NCBI GenBank assembly: GCA_963924555.1
Contig: OZ004598.1
Coordinates: forward strand, 4,748,858 to 4,812,857
Source of the DNA: Crambe crambe
Taxonomy: Eukaryota > Porifera > Demospongiae > Poecilosclerida > Crambeidae
Direction: 5' to 3'
DNA length: 64,000 nucleotides
Shown: positions 29,901-44,900 of the stretch, one piece after another
How positions within the stretch are numbered: position 1 is the stretch's first letter
Layout of the letters: each line of letters starts with the position of its first letter
Translations under genes and position numbers: made by a program
Notes under the pieces: generated by a model
What the model was told of the DNA's origin: nothing
What the model saw: only the letters and a program-made list of their open reading frames with translations
The model's database searches: none

Positions 29901-32900
29901 GAGGACATCTTGCGGATAAGAATAGGGTAATATGACCACACCCACCACTTCTTGTATACTAGGACAGTAATAGCTGATGAAAACCATTAGTATAGACTCT
30001 TTTTCACTGTGTCATTTTGGTTTTCTGCAGCTGGATCATACAGGCCATGAAGAAAGAATATGCAAGAACCATTGGAGATGGCAAGGTAGCACATGCTATA
30101 GTTGGGGTGGGAGGGTGTGTCACAGTATGAGGTAGGGGAAAGGGGTGCGGTGGGAGGGAAGTGGAGAAGGGGAGAGGGTGTGGTGTTACATCTATTTATT
30201 TGTCCCATTATAGAGCGTATACCACCTGCCTCCTTCTGAAGTGATGCAGTTACTCATTGATGTCCTGCAGGACAATGACTCCAGGTAAATTGACCTATAG
30301 GTCAGGTCAATCATTCAGTAGGGATCTTTTTAAATCTTTCAGATCTCCATTGAATCAAAGACAGCTCAAGGGAGCATTGAATCAAGTGCCTAAAGACTTC
30401 TACATAAGAAGTGAGTTACTGCTTAATTAAAGGGGCACCATCAATTATACCCTGTCTAGTCTCATAATATTTAAAGGATAGGCTGCCCTTATTGCTAATA
30501 TTGTTTTCATGGTAGCATTTGGTGTGCTGGAAAGAATTTCAGGTGGCATTCGGGTCAGAGGGAGGCATCTACCTCAAGTAAGTGAAAAATTTATATGTTT
30601 TACGTCCTGGTGTTATCTAATACACTGACTTGTTTAGTCTCTTCCCCAGGTGATTCCACGTAAACAAGCTATAAAAATTGCACGTGGAATCGCCTGGGGA
30701 AGAAGCTAGACTTGTTAAACCTGGTTGTGCAGTTATACTTGACTCGTTTTCAGGTTCCCACTGTGCATGAGCTTGTTGCTCATGAGAAAGTGTTTGCTTT
30801 GAAAGTGGAAGAGCTGCTTAGCAACATCACACAACTTGAATACCGCCAAGTCATTGTGGAGGTACGTGTGTACTTCAGTAGTTTGTTTGGGCAGTGAAAA
30901 GAGGCCAGGTATGTTGTAGATGGAAATTATAATTTGGATAAATGGGCCAGGCTAGATAGAGAGTACAATAAGGCACGGATGTCCCATTGCAGTAATACAA
31001 AACATTTTTCTTTCATTACATGAGTAATGCTCTTTTACTGTCCTGACTTGAAGAACAGAATACCTTCAGTGTGCTGGACTCAAGTACGCACCTATTTCAT
31101 ATACATACAAAAAAAAAATAAGAGGGCTTATCCATGCATGGGTGTGGTTAGAAATTAGGAGGGTAAGCGCTCACTTGTTCATGAACCATCCCTATACTTG
31201 TTAGAATAAACAATTTTCTTTACTTGTATACGTATACTTGATATTCAGGTAAGTTTTAGGGTAGGCCAGGATAGTAAAGAGTACCAAGTATATACAGGTT
31301 TAATTTAAAGGGGCTGTGAAAAAAGCTGCATGCATATCTCACATGTGGCTTGAGTGCATCTAGCAAGTTCTTATATGTACAGTAAGTGCTTAAAACTACC
31401 AAAAATCAGTCATACAACTGTATGCTATAATGCATTCCTAGAATGCATTCTCCTATAGCTAATGCATTCCTATAATGCATTCTCCTATAATACATTCCTA
31501 TAATGCATTCTCCTATAATGCATTCTCCTATAATACATTCCTATAATGCATTCTCCTATAATGCATTCCTATAATGCATTCTCCTATAGCTAATGCATTC
31601 CTATAATACATTCCTATAATGCATTCTCCTATAATGCATTCCTATAATGCATTCTCCTATAGCTAATGCATTCCTATAATACATTCCTATAATGCATTCT
31701 CCTATAATGCATTCCTATAATGCTATTGAAACTGAAAAAGTAATAATTACTGTAAAAAAATGATTATCACACACTCTTTAAAGGTGTTATAAAATGGTGT
31801 ATATTCGTTGGGATATTGAAGAAACACAACTTGTAGCTAATCTGCTAAATAAAGTAACTATACAGAAATGATTATTACAAAAACTGTATCAAATTATTAT
31901 AAAAGTGGTGTATATTCATTGGGATGTTCTAATCTGTGTGGTAGTCTTGTTGGAGTACTTGCTTCTTCCTTCATCTTGAACAAATGGGTCTTCAAGTATG
32001 TGCATAATATGGAGTTATTTGTACACTCCAAGTGCAGTACCATGATTATCAATCTTCGTAGGAAAACAAACATGACAACTACTGATGGGAGTAGTACCAG
32101 TATTAGCAATAAATATTTCTCAAGGATGTGATAAACATTTGTTTTCATATTGTATGTCATAAAGATGGTTGTTGGTATTACAGCAAGACCGTATAAAAGA
32201 CCTTCAATGATGTTCATGTAGCTCTTCTTGTAAGGTCGAAAGCTCAGATAGCAAATTGACATACATGTCAGTGAGATTAAATTGAACTGCATTTTATAGT
32301 CTGAATGGGGTGACAAGTAATTAAAAACAAATATCACCCTGATAATGAACTGTGAGCTTGCAATAGCCTGATAGTCACGTGTTCCATTGGTGCCATCTTT
32401 GTAGTGGCCCTGAAAGGCATCCACAAAGGATTGCAGGAAACGGAGATCTTTGCAACAGATTAGGAAGAATATTCTTCGTATGCATCTGATAGGGTAGAAG
32501 CAGAGAAGAAGAATTGGGAACAGAATGAATCCTGTCAGAAGGATAGTGACTGGTATAAAATAAGGCATGTCTTTAGCAGGTGGCTCTCCAGGATCATAGT
32601 ATAACATAGATGTGAAATTATGTGATGATGAAGAGAAAGCATGTACTTTCACCGTCCAAATAATATGACTGCCAACAAATAGGATGTTTGAGAATGATAG
32701 AAGTGTGAATGTTGTAAATGCATTAAAGATGGAAGCTTTGGGGTCATACGATCTCCTCAGCTTAGCTACACATTTATGGAAAGGTCTCCATAGTTGGACT
32801 ATCACACGCACATTTCTAGCATGCAAGTTGATCAATACATAGGTCAAGACTATCAAGACAAGAATATAGAAAGGTGGAAGTAGCTCGAGCATCAACACAT

Positions 32901-35900
32901 GGGTGTTAGATAGACTGCTGCTGACACAAAATGGAGGAACAAGATGTCTAAAGAAGTCTAAACTCCAAATGTCAATTACTGTGAAGACAAGTTTGTATAC
33001 ATAGGGGCTGATGTAGTTATCAATATACATTCGAGTGAGAGGGTGTGGATTCATTTTATACATGTTAGTGAAGATTTGGCAGTACAATATGAAGGCAGTG
33101 AAGGGTGGTGAGGTAGCACGCACATTGAAAATGATGACTATAAGAAAAAATATGGTGAGGGGAGTGAGTAGCACTGCAAGATAGAGGATCCACATCCACA
33201 GAGTTTTTTTTTTGCATCGCACACAATTAGACCTCCTGGAATAAAGGTCTGGACCATAGCCTTTCTTGCATTTACTACACAAGAGTCCTTCTCTCTTCAA
33301 TTGACCACACATCACCTCATTCAGTTGACTACAGGAGCTGATATATAAAGTCATCTCTTTCCCAGACTCGTCACTTATGTATCTATCAAATTTGAAAATG
33401 TATGGACAATATCCTTCATATCTTACTTTGGTTGTTTCATTATAGTTGGTACATTTACCAATAGCGAAGCTCAAGTACACACATTCACTTTTCCCTGTTC
33501 CATTGTTATCACTGACTTCATTTACTTGAAGTCTTGTAGTTGAAATTGCAGGTGAAAAGAGAAGTAATAGTTCCAACACTATTATTATGAAAATATTATC
33601 AAGACTCTGATGCTCCATGGATCCATATAGCTATTGCTCTTCTAGAGACTTTCCTTTCTTATAAATACTAGCTATTCTAGGGGATTTTGTACACATATGC
33701 ATACAACTGAAAATGGATTGAGGAACGTTATAGTCATAATTAAAAGGCTTTTCTGATTTTCTTTTTTTTTTTTTTTTACTATATCACTGTAAAAATGAAA
33801 ATGTTTACTGCACACTATTTGTCCCAATGCACACACTGTTTTGTTTTTAGTGTGTGTATTGGGACAATTTAGTGTGCAGTACACACTTTCATTTTTCAGT
33901 GAGACTGGCAGATGTGCATCAACAACTTCATACAAGTAATCAAGATCAGAATGTTTTGTGCAGTATTAATTTGTGCTCATGCGTGGCAGAATACCAACCT
34001 ACTTTTTGTCACTAACACCAAAAGGTGAACATAGCTATAGCACAACAGAAAAGATCACACACATCCAACAACAAATAGACAGTTTTCACAGCTGAGCATC
34101 ATGCATGTTCTCTGAACCTCATTTCATGATCCAATTTCATATACAGATGCTTGTAGAAGACCAAACTTAGGACTATATCATTGACTTGATTGTTTAGTGC
34201 ACTTCATTTGTATACTATAACAATCACTATAACTAACTACTCTTTAGTGTTCTACCTCATGCCATGCACAGCTCTACAGCTCTATTCCACATATTATGGT
34301 TTTCCAATGTAGGCAGTAATTCAAATCTATAATAGAAATGTATAACTTGTAACAAGTGGTTTAAACTTGTACATTGTAAAAGTGTTATAAAAGTGGTGTA
34401 TACTCATTGGGATGTTCTAATCTGTGTGGTAGTCTTGTTGGAGTACTTGTCTCTTCCTTCATCTTGAACAAATAGGTCTTCAAGTATGTGCATAATATGG
34501 AGTTATTCGTACACTCCAAGTGCAGTACCATGATTATCAATCTTCGTAGGAAAACAAACATGACAACTACTGATGGGAGTAGTATCAGCAGCAATATTAG
34601 ATACATCATTGTGGCATGAGTAGTGTGCAGTTCCATACTGGTTGTAGCTAACATAGTAGTTAATATTGCAGCAAGACTGTATAAAAGACCTTCAGTGATG
34701 TTCATGTATTTCTTCTTGTAAGGTCGAAAGCTCAGATAGCAAATTGACATACATGTCAGTGAGATTAGATTGAGGTTCATTTTTGAGTTTAAATGGTGTG
34801 TCAAATAATTATAAGCAAGTATCACCCTGATGATGAACTGTGAGCTTGCCATAGCCCGATAGTCACGTGTTCCATTAGTGCCATCTTTGTAGTGGCCCTG
34901 GAAAGCATCCACAAAGGACTGCAGGAAGCGAGGATCTTTGCAACATATTAGGGAAAAAATTCTTTGCACACACCTGATAGGGTACAAGCAGAGAAGAAGA
35001 ATCGGGAATAGAGTGAATCCTGTCAGAAGGATGATGACTGGTATAAAATAAGGCATGTCTTTAGCAGGTGGTTCTCCAGGATCATAGTATAACGTAGATG
35101 TGTAATTATATGATGATGAAAAGTAAGCACGTACTTGTATAGTGCAAATTAAGTGACTGCCAATGAATAAGATGTTAGTAAATGATAGAAGTGTTAATGT
35201 AGCAAATGCATTAAAGATGGAAGCTTTGGGGTCATACGATCTCCTCAGCTTAGCTACACATTTATGGAAAGGTCTCCATAGTTGGACTATCACACACACA
35301 CATTTCTAGCATGCAGTTCGATCAATACATAGGTCAAGACAATCAAGACAAGAATATAGAAAGGTGGAAGTAGCTCGAGCATCAACACATGGGTGTTAGA
35401 TAGACTGCTGCTGACACAAAATGGAGGAACAAGATGTCTAAAGAAGTCCAAACTCCAAATATCAATTACTGTGAAGACGAATTTGTATGCATGGGGACTG
35501 ATAAAGTTATCAATATACATTCGAATGAGAGGGTGTGGATTCATTTTATACATGTTAGTGAAAATTTGACAGTACAATATGAAGGCAATGAAGGGTGGTG
35601 CGGTAGCACGCACATTGAAAATAATGACTAAAAGGAAAAATACGGTGAGGGGAGTGAGTAGCACTGCAAGATAGAGGATCCACATCCACAGAGTTTTTTT
35701 ACTGCATCGCACACAATTAGACTTCCTTGAATAAAGGTCTGGACCATAGCCTTTCTTGCATTTACTACACAAGAGTCCTTCTCTCTTCAGTTGACCACAC
35801 ATCACCTCATTCAGTTGACTGTAGGAGCTGATATTGATAATTAATTTTTCCAAAACCTATCAATAAATATGTGTCTATCAAGTTTGAAAATGTATGGACA

Positions 35901-38900
35901 ATATCCCTCATATCTCACTTCGGTTGTTTCATTATAGTTGGTACATTTACCAATATATAATCTAAAGTACACACTCTCGCTTTTTCCTGTTTCATTATTG
36001 ATATCACTGATTTGATTTGCTTGAAGTCTTGAAATCACAGCTGAAGAGAAAAGTGATAATTCCAATGCTACAATTATAACAATAGCAATATTCATTTTTT
36101 CCCTCCATATAACATAACTAGTTATCGCACTTTAAGTCCTTCTTTATAAACTAGGGGATTTTTTACACATGTGCAACTGAAAATGGATTGAGGAGCATTA
36201 GTCATAATTACTTCCATTAAAAGATTTTTTATAGCTATACATGCATGGTTGTGTTGACTAATAAGAATTCACTAAGTGCAGTTTATGTAAGTAAGTGGTA
36301 TCCATCATAATAAATACTTTCAGTTCGGTACTCCCTGCATTTGGCTATGTACAATTCATTAGCACAGCTGAACATAACCACATATTCTGAATGAAGTGTT
36401 CGTCTTGCAGGCTTGTTATGCAGTACTCTATATTAAAATGGAAACAAGTTGGGGGGGTATATACTCAAACAATGCATTCTTTCTTTATTTACCCCTTGCT
36501 CATGGAGGCCCTAGTCTTCAGAGACTACTCATGGGGCATGAATACAGGCAGTAATTTAAGCCTAAGAATTGCTAATGATCTTCTGAGAAAACACTATTTT
36601 ATAATCAGTTAGTGCACACTGTATAATGTTATAAAAGTGGTGTATACTCATTGGGGTGTTCTAATCTGTGTGGTAGTCTTGTTGGAGTACTTGCCTCTTC
36701 CTTCATCTTGAACAAATGGGTCTTCAAGTATGTGCATAGTCTGGAGTTATTCATACACTCCAAGTGCAGTACCATGATTATCAATTTTCGTAGGAAACAA
36801 ACATGATAATTACATATGGGAGTATTATCAGTAGCAATATTAGATACATCCCTGTAAGTTGAATAGTGTTTGGTGTCATATTGAATGTCGCTAATATGGT
36901 AGTTAGTATAGCAGCAAGACAGTATAAAAGACCTTCAGTGATGTTCATGTATTTCTTCTTGTATGGTTGAAAGATCAGATAGCAAATTGACATACATGTC
37001 AGTGAGATTAAATTGAAGTTCAATTTTGAGTTTAAATGGTGTGTCGAATAATTATAAGCAAGTAACGCCCTGATGATGAACTGTGAGCTTGCCATAGCCC
37101 AATAGTCACATGTTCCATTGGTGCCATCTTTGTAGTGGCCCTGGAAGGCATCCACAAAGGACTGCAGGAAACGGAGATCTTTGCAACATAATAGGAAGAA
37201 TATTCTTCGCATGCACCTGATAGGGTACAAGCAGAGAAGGAGAATCAGGAACAGAGTGAATCCTGTCAAAAGGATGATGACTGGTACAAAATAAGGCATG
37301 TCTTTAGCAGGTGGCTCTCCAGGATCATAGTATAACATAGATGTGTAATTATGTGATGATGAAGAGAAAGCATATACTCTTATAGTGCAAATGAAGTGAC
37401 TGCCAACAAATAGAATGTTTGAAAATGATAGAAATATGAATGTAGCAAATGCATGAAAGATGGAAGCTTTAGGCTCATACGATCTCCTCAGCTTAGCTAC
37501 ACATTTATGGAAAGGTCTCCATAGTTGGACTATCACACACACATTTCTAGCATGCAATTCAATCAATACATAGGTCAAGACAATCAAGACAAGAATATAG
37601 AAAGGTGGAAGTAGCTCGAGCATCAAAACATGGGTGTTAGATAGACTGCTGCTGACACAAAATGGAGGAGATTTGAGTGAAAGGGTAGGGTTCATTTTAT
37701 ACATGTTAGTGAAGATTTGGCAGTATAATATGAAGGCAGTGAAGGGTGGTGAGGTAGCACGCACATTGAAAATGATGACTAAAAGGAAAAATATGGTGAG
37801 GGGAGTGAGTAACACTGCAAGATAGAGGATCCACATCCACAGAATTTTTTTGCTGCATCGTACACAATTAGACTTCCTGGAATAAAGGTCTGGACCATAG
37901 CCTTTCTTGCATTTACTACACAAGAGTCCTTTTCTCTTCAGTTGACCACACATCACTTCATTCAGTTGACTGCAGGAGCTGATATTAAATTCTATTATTT
38001 GATAATTTTCATGATAATTTTCAGCAAATATATGACTATCAAGTTTGAAAATATAGGGACAATATCCCTGATATCTCACTTTAGCTGTATCATTATAATT
38101 GGTACATTCACCAGCATATAACTTCAAGTTTGTACACTCATTTTTTCTTGTTCCATTGTTGTTATCACTGACTTGATTAGTGTGCAGTCCTGTAGTTAGC
38201 ATCACAGCTGAAGAAATTCCCAGCACCAAGATTCTATTTATAATTATTGTACTAAGACTGTGTTCTATATGATTGAGTCATTTCTTTTTAACCTAGTGAC
38301 CAGTTAAACTGACAGAGTTGGGAAAATATGACTATATCTGATGCAACATCATAAATGCGATTAACATAGTTAGATAAACTCACTATAGTTTCGTAACTAT
38401 CATTATCTTATCTATATAACTAAATCCTATTAGATACTAAGTAATGTAACTGATACAGTGAAACCACACATGATTCTTTCTAGTACCCACTTAGGGAATG
38501 CAAAGCATTGTGGCAAGTGAAACTTTAGCTGATGATGTCACCGTATCGCAAAGGACAAAACCAGAAGAACATACGATATATACACAAAGTTGTTAGATAT
38601 CTATTTCCTTCCTGTGAAAATCATGCCCACCATTAATATAGAAACGAGTGAGAATAAACTAGAGTGTGCTCATGGGTTAGCAAGTATAAAGTATATTTTT
38701 ATTCCCCTTCCAGATCCTGAGTCTGGTGATGATGCTGAATGCAGGCATTAATTAATACATTTTTTTTTCTAATGATCTTTTGAAGAAACACACAATTTGT
38801 AGCTAATCTGTGGTTCAAATAACTATACAGAAATGATTATCACGAACTGTATCAAATATCATAAAAGTGGTGTATATTCGTTGGGATGTTCTAATCTGTG

Positions 38901-41900
38901 TGGTAGTCTTGTTGGAGTACTTGCCTCTTCCTTCATCTTGAACAAATGGGTCTTCAAGTATGTGCATAATATGGAGTTATTCGTGCACTCCAAGTGCAGT
39001 ACCATGATGATCAATCTTCGTAGGAAAACAAACTTGACAACTACTGATGGGAGTAATACCAGCAGTAGTAATAAATATATGAACAAGAAATGCTGTTTCA
39101 TATTGAATATTATAAACATTTGTGTCAGTATTGCAGCAAGACAGTATAACAGACCTTCAGTGATGTTCATGTATTTCTTCTTATATGGTTGAATGCTCAG
39201 ATAGCAAATTGACATACATGTCAGTGAGATTAAATAGAATTGCAGTTTATAGTCTAAATGGCGTACTAAATTATTATAAGTAAGTAACACCCTGATGATG
39301 AACTGTGAGCTTGCCATAGCCCGATAGTCACGTGTTCCATTGGTGCCATCTTTGTAGTGGCCCTGGAAGGCATCCACAAAGGACCGCAGGAAACGAAGAT
39401 CTTCGCAACTTATTAGGAAAAATATTCTTCGCACGCACTTGATAGGGTACAAACAGAGAAGGAGAATTGGGAACAGAGTGAATCCTGTCAGAAGGATGAT
39501 GACTGGTACAAAATAGGGCATGTCTTTAGCAGGATCATAGTATAACATAGATGTGTGATTATGTGATGATGAAGAGTAAGCATTTACTCCTATAGAGCAA
39601 ATGAAGTGACTGCCAATGAATAAGATGTTCGAGAATGATAGAAGTGTGAATGTTGCAAATGCATTAAAAAAGATGGAAGCTTTGGGGTCATACGATCTCC
39701 TCAGCTTAGCTACACATTTATGGAAAGGTCTCCATAGTTGGACTATCACACACACATTTCTAGCATGCAATTCAATCAATACATAGGTCAAGACGATCAA
39801 GACAAGAATATAGAAAGGTGGAAGTAGCTCGAGCATCAAAACTTGGGTGTTAGATAGACTGCTGCTGACACAAAATGGAGGAACAAGATGTCTAAAGAAG
39901 TCCAAACTCCAAATATCAATTACTGTGAAGACAAGTTTGTATACATAGGGGCTGATGTAGTTATCAATAAACATTCGAGTGAGAGGGTGTGGATTCATTT
40001 TATACAAGTTTGTGAAGATTTGGCAGTACAATACGAAGGCAGTGAAGGGTGGTGAGGTAGCACGCACATTGAAAATGATGACTATGAGAAAAAATATGGT
40101 GAGGGGAGTGAGTAGCACTGCAAGATAGAGGATCCACATCCACAGAGTTTTTTTACTGCATCGTACACAATTAGACTTCCTGGAATAAAGGTCTGGACCA
40201 TAGCCTTTCTTGCATTTACTACACAAGAGTCCTTCTCTCTTCAGTTGACCACACATCACTTCATTCAGTTGATTGCAGGAGCTGATATTAAAGGCTATCA
40301 TTTTATATCTATTAACGAATATATGACTATCGAATTTGAAAATGTAGGGACAATATCCCTCATATCTCACTTTGGTCGTATCATTATAGTTGGTGCATTC
40401 ACCAGCATATAATTTCAAGTTTGCACACTCACTTTTTCCTGTTCCATTGTTGTCATGACTGACTTGATTAGCTTGCAGTCCTGTAGTTGACATCACAGCT
40501 GAACAGAGAAGTGACACTACAGTTATAAAAATGTTGTCCATTTTGGAACACTTTATAAAAAAAAGTTCTATGAGAAATCCATCAAGAAACACCAGGGTTA
40601 TTTATAACATAGCTTCTTATTTTCCTGTTGACACTTGAATTCACTTATATCCATCACTGCACTGTAAAAACAGAAGTGTTATATGTACACTAAAATGTCC
40701 CAACACACACACACACGCACTAAAGTCTATTTGGATTCACCTTGCCCCTTGATCATTCACTATAACTGCTGTAACTTTCTCAATTCTTCAAATTTCAAGC
40801 ACCAGCAGAGAGAGTGGATAATCAGCTCTCTGTTGATGCATTAAACTAGAAATTTGGTAATAAGGATCAAGGGGCCAAGGTGAATGCAAATAGACTTTAT
40901 AGGTGTGCAGTGTACACTTTAGTGTGCTATTTCACACTTTCAGTTCATAGCTATTAAATATGCTATATTGTTTTAATTTGTCTCTAATATATTATACATA
41001 TGAAGTGTTAACACATCTGATAATAAAATCTGATTTGTGATTCAGTAAACCATTAGACTCTAGAGTAATGCACCATAAGCCTATAAGATTAAGATAACTA
41101 GAGGAAGCTGTTTAATTACAATCATTAGATCCCGTTGCTATGTGCATTAAATCAGCAAGTGTGCACTAATTCTGTAGGAGTGCACTAATTTTGTAGGAGT
41201 GCACTAATATTTTGCATCCCCAGGCTATGCTGAATGCTGCAAGACAGCTTGAAGAAGTTGTTGAAGTTCTGCCTTTTATGCTGGCTACTATACTCTCTGA
41301 AAAGCTTGTTGGGTTTGAAACGTTATGTCATTATAAACGTGCAACGTGGCAATGAATAACATTAAAATTCCACGTTTCAAACCCAACAAGCTTTTCTGAG
41401 AGTAGCTAGTATAAAAGAAGGCTGGTCTACAGCAAGCTGGTGTTTCACACGCCGCCTTCTTTGATCTTCGGACTGGGTGCGGGCAGGCACAAAATACTTG
41501 TATCCTTCATGCTCGGGGAGTATCCCCGATTTATAGATAGCTATAACAGGAGCATCAGCAGGTACGTGGACTATTCTTGCCGCCATTTCACAACTCAAGA
41601 AAGAAGTGGAGACACAACAATTAGCTAGCTATAGCAAACCAAACAGTACTGATGTTTGTAACTATGGACTACAGTAGCTACGCGCATGCGCAATGGGATC
41701 TAAAATAGATAAAGCATGCGCACTCGGTTTCTGGTTGATTTAGTGCACCATCCCTCGGGCCCCAACTTGTCGATGAACTTGTCGCTCACGCCACCACCTG
41801 ATGCCGCCGAAGTATTCATCCTGAATGACAAACTAAACCAAACTCACTCCTTTTATATTTTTTCACTAGGGCGGGGGCAAGGGTGTGGTGTTATCTCTTA

Positions 41901-44900
41901 GTGTCGCGAAAAAAGAAGCAAAACGCATAAATTAAAATTGGTGCGTGTCATGTGATCAAGACAATGACCCGGCGCACGCGCACATGCTTTATCTATTACA
42001 TAAAACTGCAAGGCACATTGTCTATAGCTAAAACCAGTACCTTCATGTGAATATGCTTCTAAATGAAATGCCCCAAACAGTATGAGCCACACAACTTTAT
42101 AATGTCGCTTGAACTAGTAATCAAACATAAAAACATGTAACAATATAGAAATGATAATTGCACACTGTATCAGAGAGTGCGGTAGCACTCTCTATGTAGG
42201 GATGACGCGGACGGCCGTGCGCGCCGCCTATAGACTAATACAAAAGTGAAATTCTAGTTCCCCCACTTAGACCTAACAAAAGCTACTGTGAATGATTATC
42301 CAGCCTTGTATCCTTCCCTTACTTACTTGCTTACTTGCAAAAGCTACTGTGAATGATTATCCAGCCTTGTATCCAGCCTTGTATCTTTCCCTTACTTGTA
42401 ACTATTAAAAGTGTTATAAAAGTGGTGTATACTCATTGGGATGTTCTAATCTGTGTGGTAGTCTTGTTGGAGTACTTGTCTCTTCCTTCATCTTGAACAA
42501 ATGGGTCTTCAAGTATGTGCATAATATGGAGTTATTTGTACACTCCAAGTGCAGTACCATGATTATCACTCTTCGTAGGAAAACAAACATGACAACTACT
42601 GATGGGAGTAGTACCAGCAGTAACGCTAGATACATCATTATGATATGTTCAGTGTATGGTTTTGTATTACTGGATCCTGCTAATATATTAATAAGTATAG
42701 CAGCAAGACAGTATAAAAGACCTTCAGTGATGTTCATATATTTCTTCTTGTAAGGTCGAAAGCTCAGATAGCAAATTGACATACATGTCAGTGGGATTGA
42801 ACTTATCTGCATTCCTGTGTTTAATGACAAATAATTGTAAGCAAGTAGCACCCTGATTAAGAACTGTGAGCTTGCCATAGCCCGATAGTCACGTGTTCCA
42901 TTGGTGCCATCTTTGTAGTGGCCCTGGAAGGCATCCACAAAGGACTGCAGAAGACGGAGATCTTTGCAACATATTATTCTGATAGGGTACAAGCAGAGAA
43001 GGAGAATCGGGAACAGAGTGAATCCTGTCAGAAGGATGAGGACTGGTACAAAATAGGGCATGTCTTTAGCAGGTGGTTCTCCAGGATCATAGATGTGTGG
43101 TTATGAGATGATGAAGAGTAAGCTTATACTGAAAATGAAGTGACTGCCAATGAATAAGATGTTAGAAAATGATATAAGTGTGAATGTTGCTAATGCATTA
43201 AAGATGGAAGCTTTGGGGTCATACGATCTCCTCAGCTTAGCTACACATTTATGGAAAGGTCTCCATAGTTGGACTATCACACACACATTTCTAGCATGCA
43301 ATTCTATCAATACATAGGTCAAGACTATCAAGATAAAAATATAGAAAGGTGGAATTAACTCAAGCATCAACACATGGGTGTTAGATAGACTGCTGCTGAC
43401 ACAAAATGGAGGAATAAGATGTCTAAAGAAGTCCAAACTCCAAATGTCAATCACTGTGAAGACAAGTTTGTATACATAGGGACTGATATAGTTATAGACA
43501 AAGATTTCAGTATGAGGGTAAGGGCTCATTTCATACATGTTAGTAAAGATTTGGCAGTACAATATGAAGGCAGTGAAGGGTGGTGAGGTAGCACACACAT
43601 TGAAAATGATGACTATAAAAAAAAATATGGTGAGGGGAGTGAGTAGCACTGCAAGATAGAGGATCCACATCCACAGAGTTTTTTTACTGCATCGCACACG
43701 ATTAGACCTCCTGGAATAAAGGTCTGGACCATAGCCTTTCTTGCATTTACTACACAAGAGTCCTTCTCTCTTCAGTTGACCACACATCACTTCATTCAGT
43801 TGACTGCAGGAGTTGACATTAATGGCTATCATTTTACCATCAACAAATATGTGACTATCGAGTTTGAAGATGTAGGGACAATATCCCTGATATCTCACTT
43901 TGGTCGTATCATTATAGTTGGTGCATTCACCAAAATTTATCTGTAAGTTTGCACACTCACTTTCTCCTGTTCCATTGTTGTTATCACTGACTTGATTAGC
44001 TTGGAGTCCTATAGTTAGCATTACAGCTGAAGAAATTCCCAGCACTGAAATTATAAAGATTATATTCATCATAAGATCGTTCTATACAACCTAAAAGATT
44101 TCTTTTTATCTAGTGACCAGGTAATCTAACAGAGTTATGAAATTCATACATTGGCAGATCCAAGGTGATACTGAAACTAATCAGACTCAGACTAATGACT
44201 GAATAAACTTTACCATATTGAACTTAAAATGTGTAAAGGTCCACATAATGAATCTATACATTGCTGAACCAGTCAGACTCAACTAATAAAAGGACTAAAT
44301 AGAGCTTTACCATATCAAACTTAGAGCTAATTAAAATGTGTAAAGTCACATTAGTAAACATCTATAGCCGAGAAATCAAGACAATCAATCAATAGTTCAA
44401 TCATTTGCAAATATTGACTGCTACTGAAACCAAATAAAGTCCAGACATGACCCAGTGTTAATACCTATATACTCCTATAGAATAGGTGTGTTCTTAACAC
44501 CTCCAGCTGATCAACTTTACAGATAATAACACTTTTAGCAACTATGTGTGTGCTGCCCACTTCTAATTAATTTGATCTCATGACTCTATACTTATTTCAT
44601 AACTATTATTATTTCATGTGGATACTTGTTAACCACTACTATAATACTTCATTTATAAGTAACTGCATGGCTGTATACATATTCCCAACTCCTTTTTGTT
44701 GTCCTACCTCACAGCTCCAGCAGCTTGGAACTGTTCATTATAATCTTACAGGTTTATTATTTAGTATTCTAAACCAATTTGTAGTCACATTGTCGATCTT
44801 GCTGATCATTGGCTGTAAGGTGCCTTTTGCCTTAATCACTCCACCCTTTATAAATCACTCCACCTTTTATAAATCACTCCATCCTTTAATAAATGTTCTC

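Noticed and set aside
38227..38229. TTG as the start of array B copy 3
   Set aside because: Nuclear animal genes rarely use TTG. Alignment shows the original ATG changed to ATA four codons upstream.
41221..41290. AG-preceded stretch GCTATGCTGAATGCTGCAAG as a PHKB exon inside intron 27
   Set aside because: Exons 27 and 28 encode residues that are adjacent in vertebrate PHKB and join in phase, so no exon is needed between them. No donor fits.
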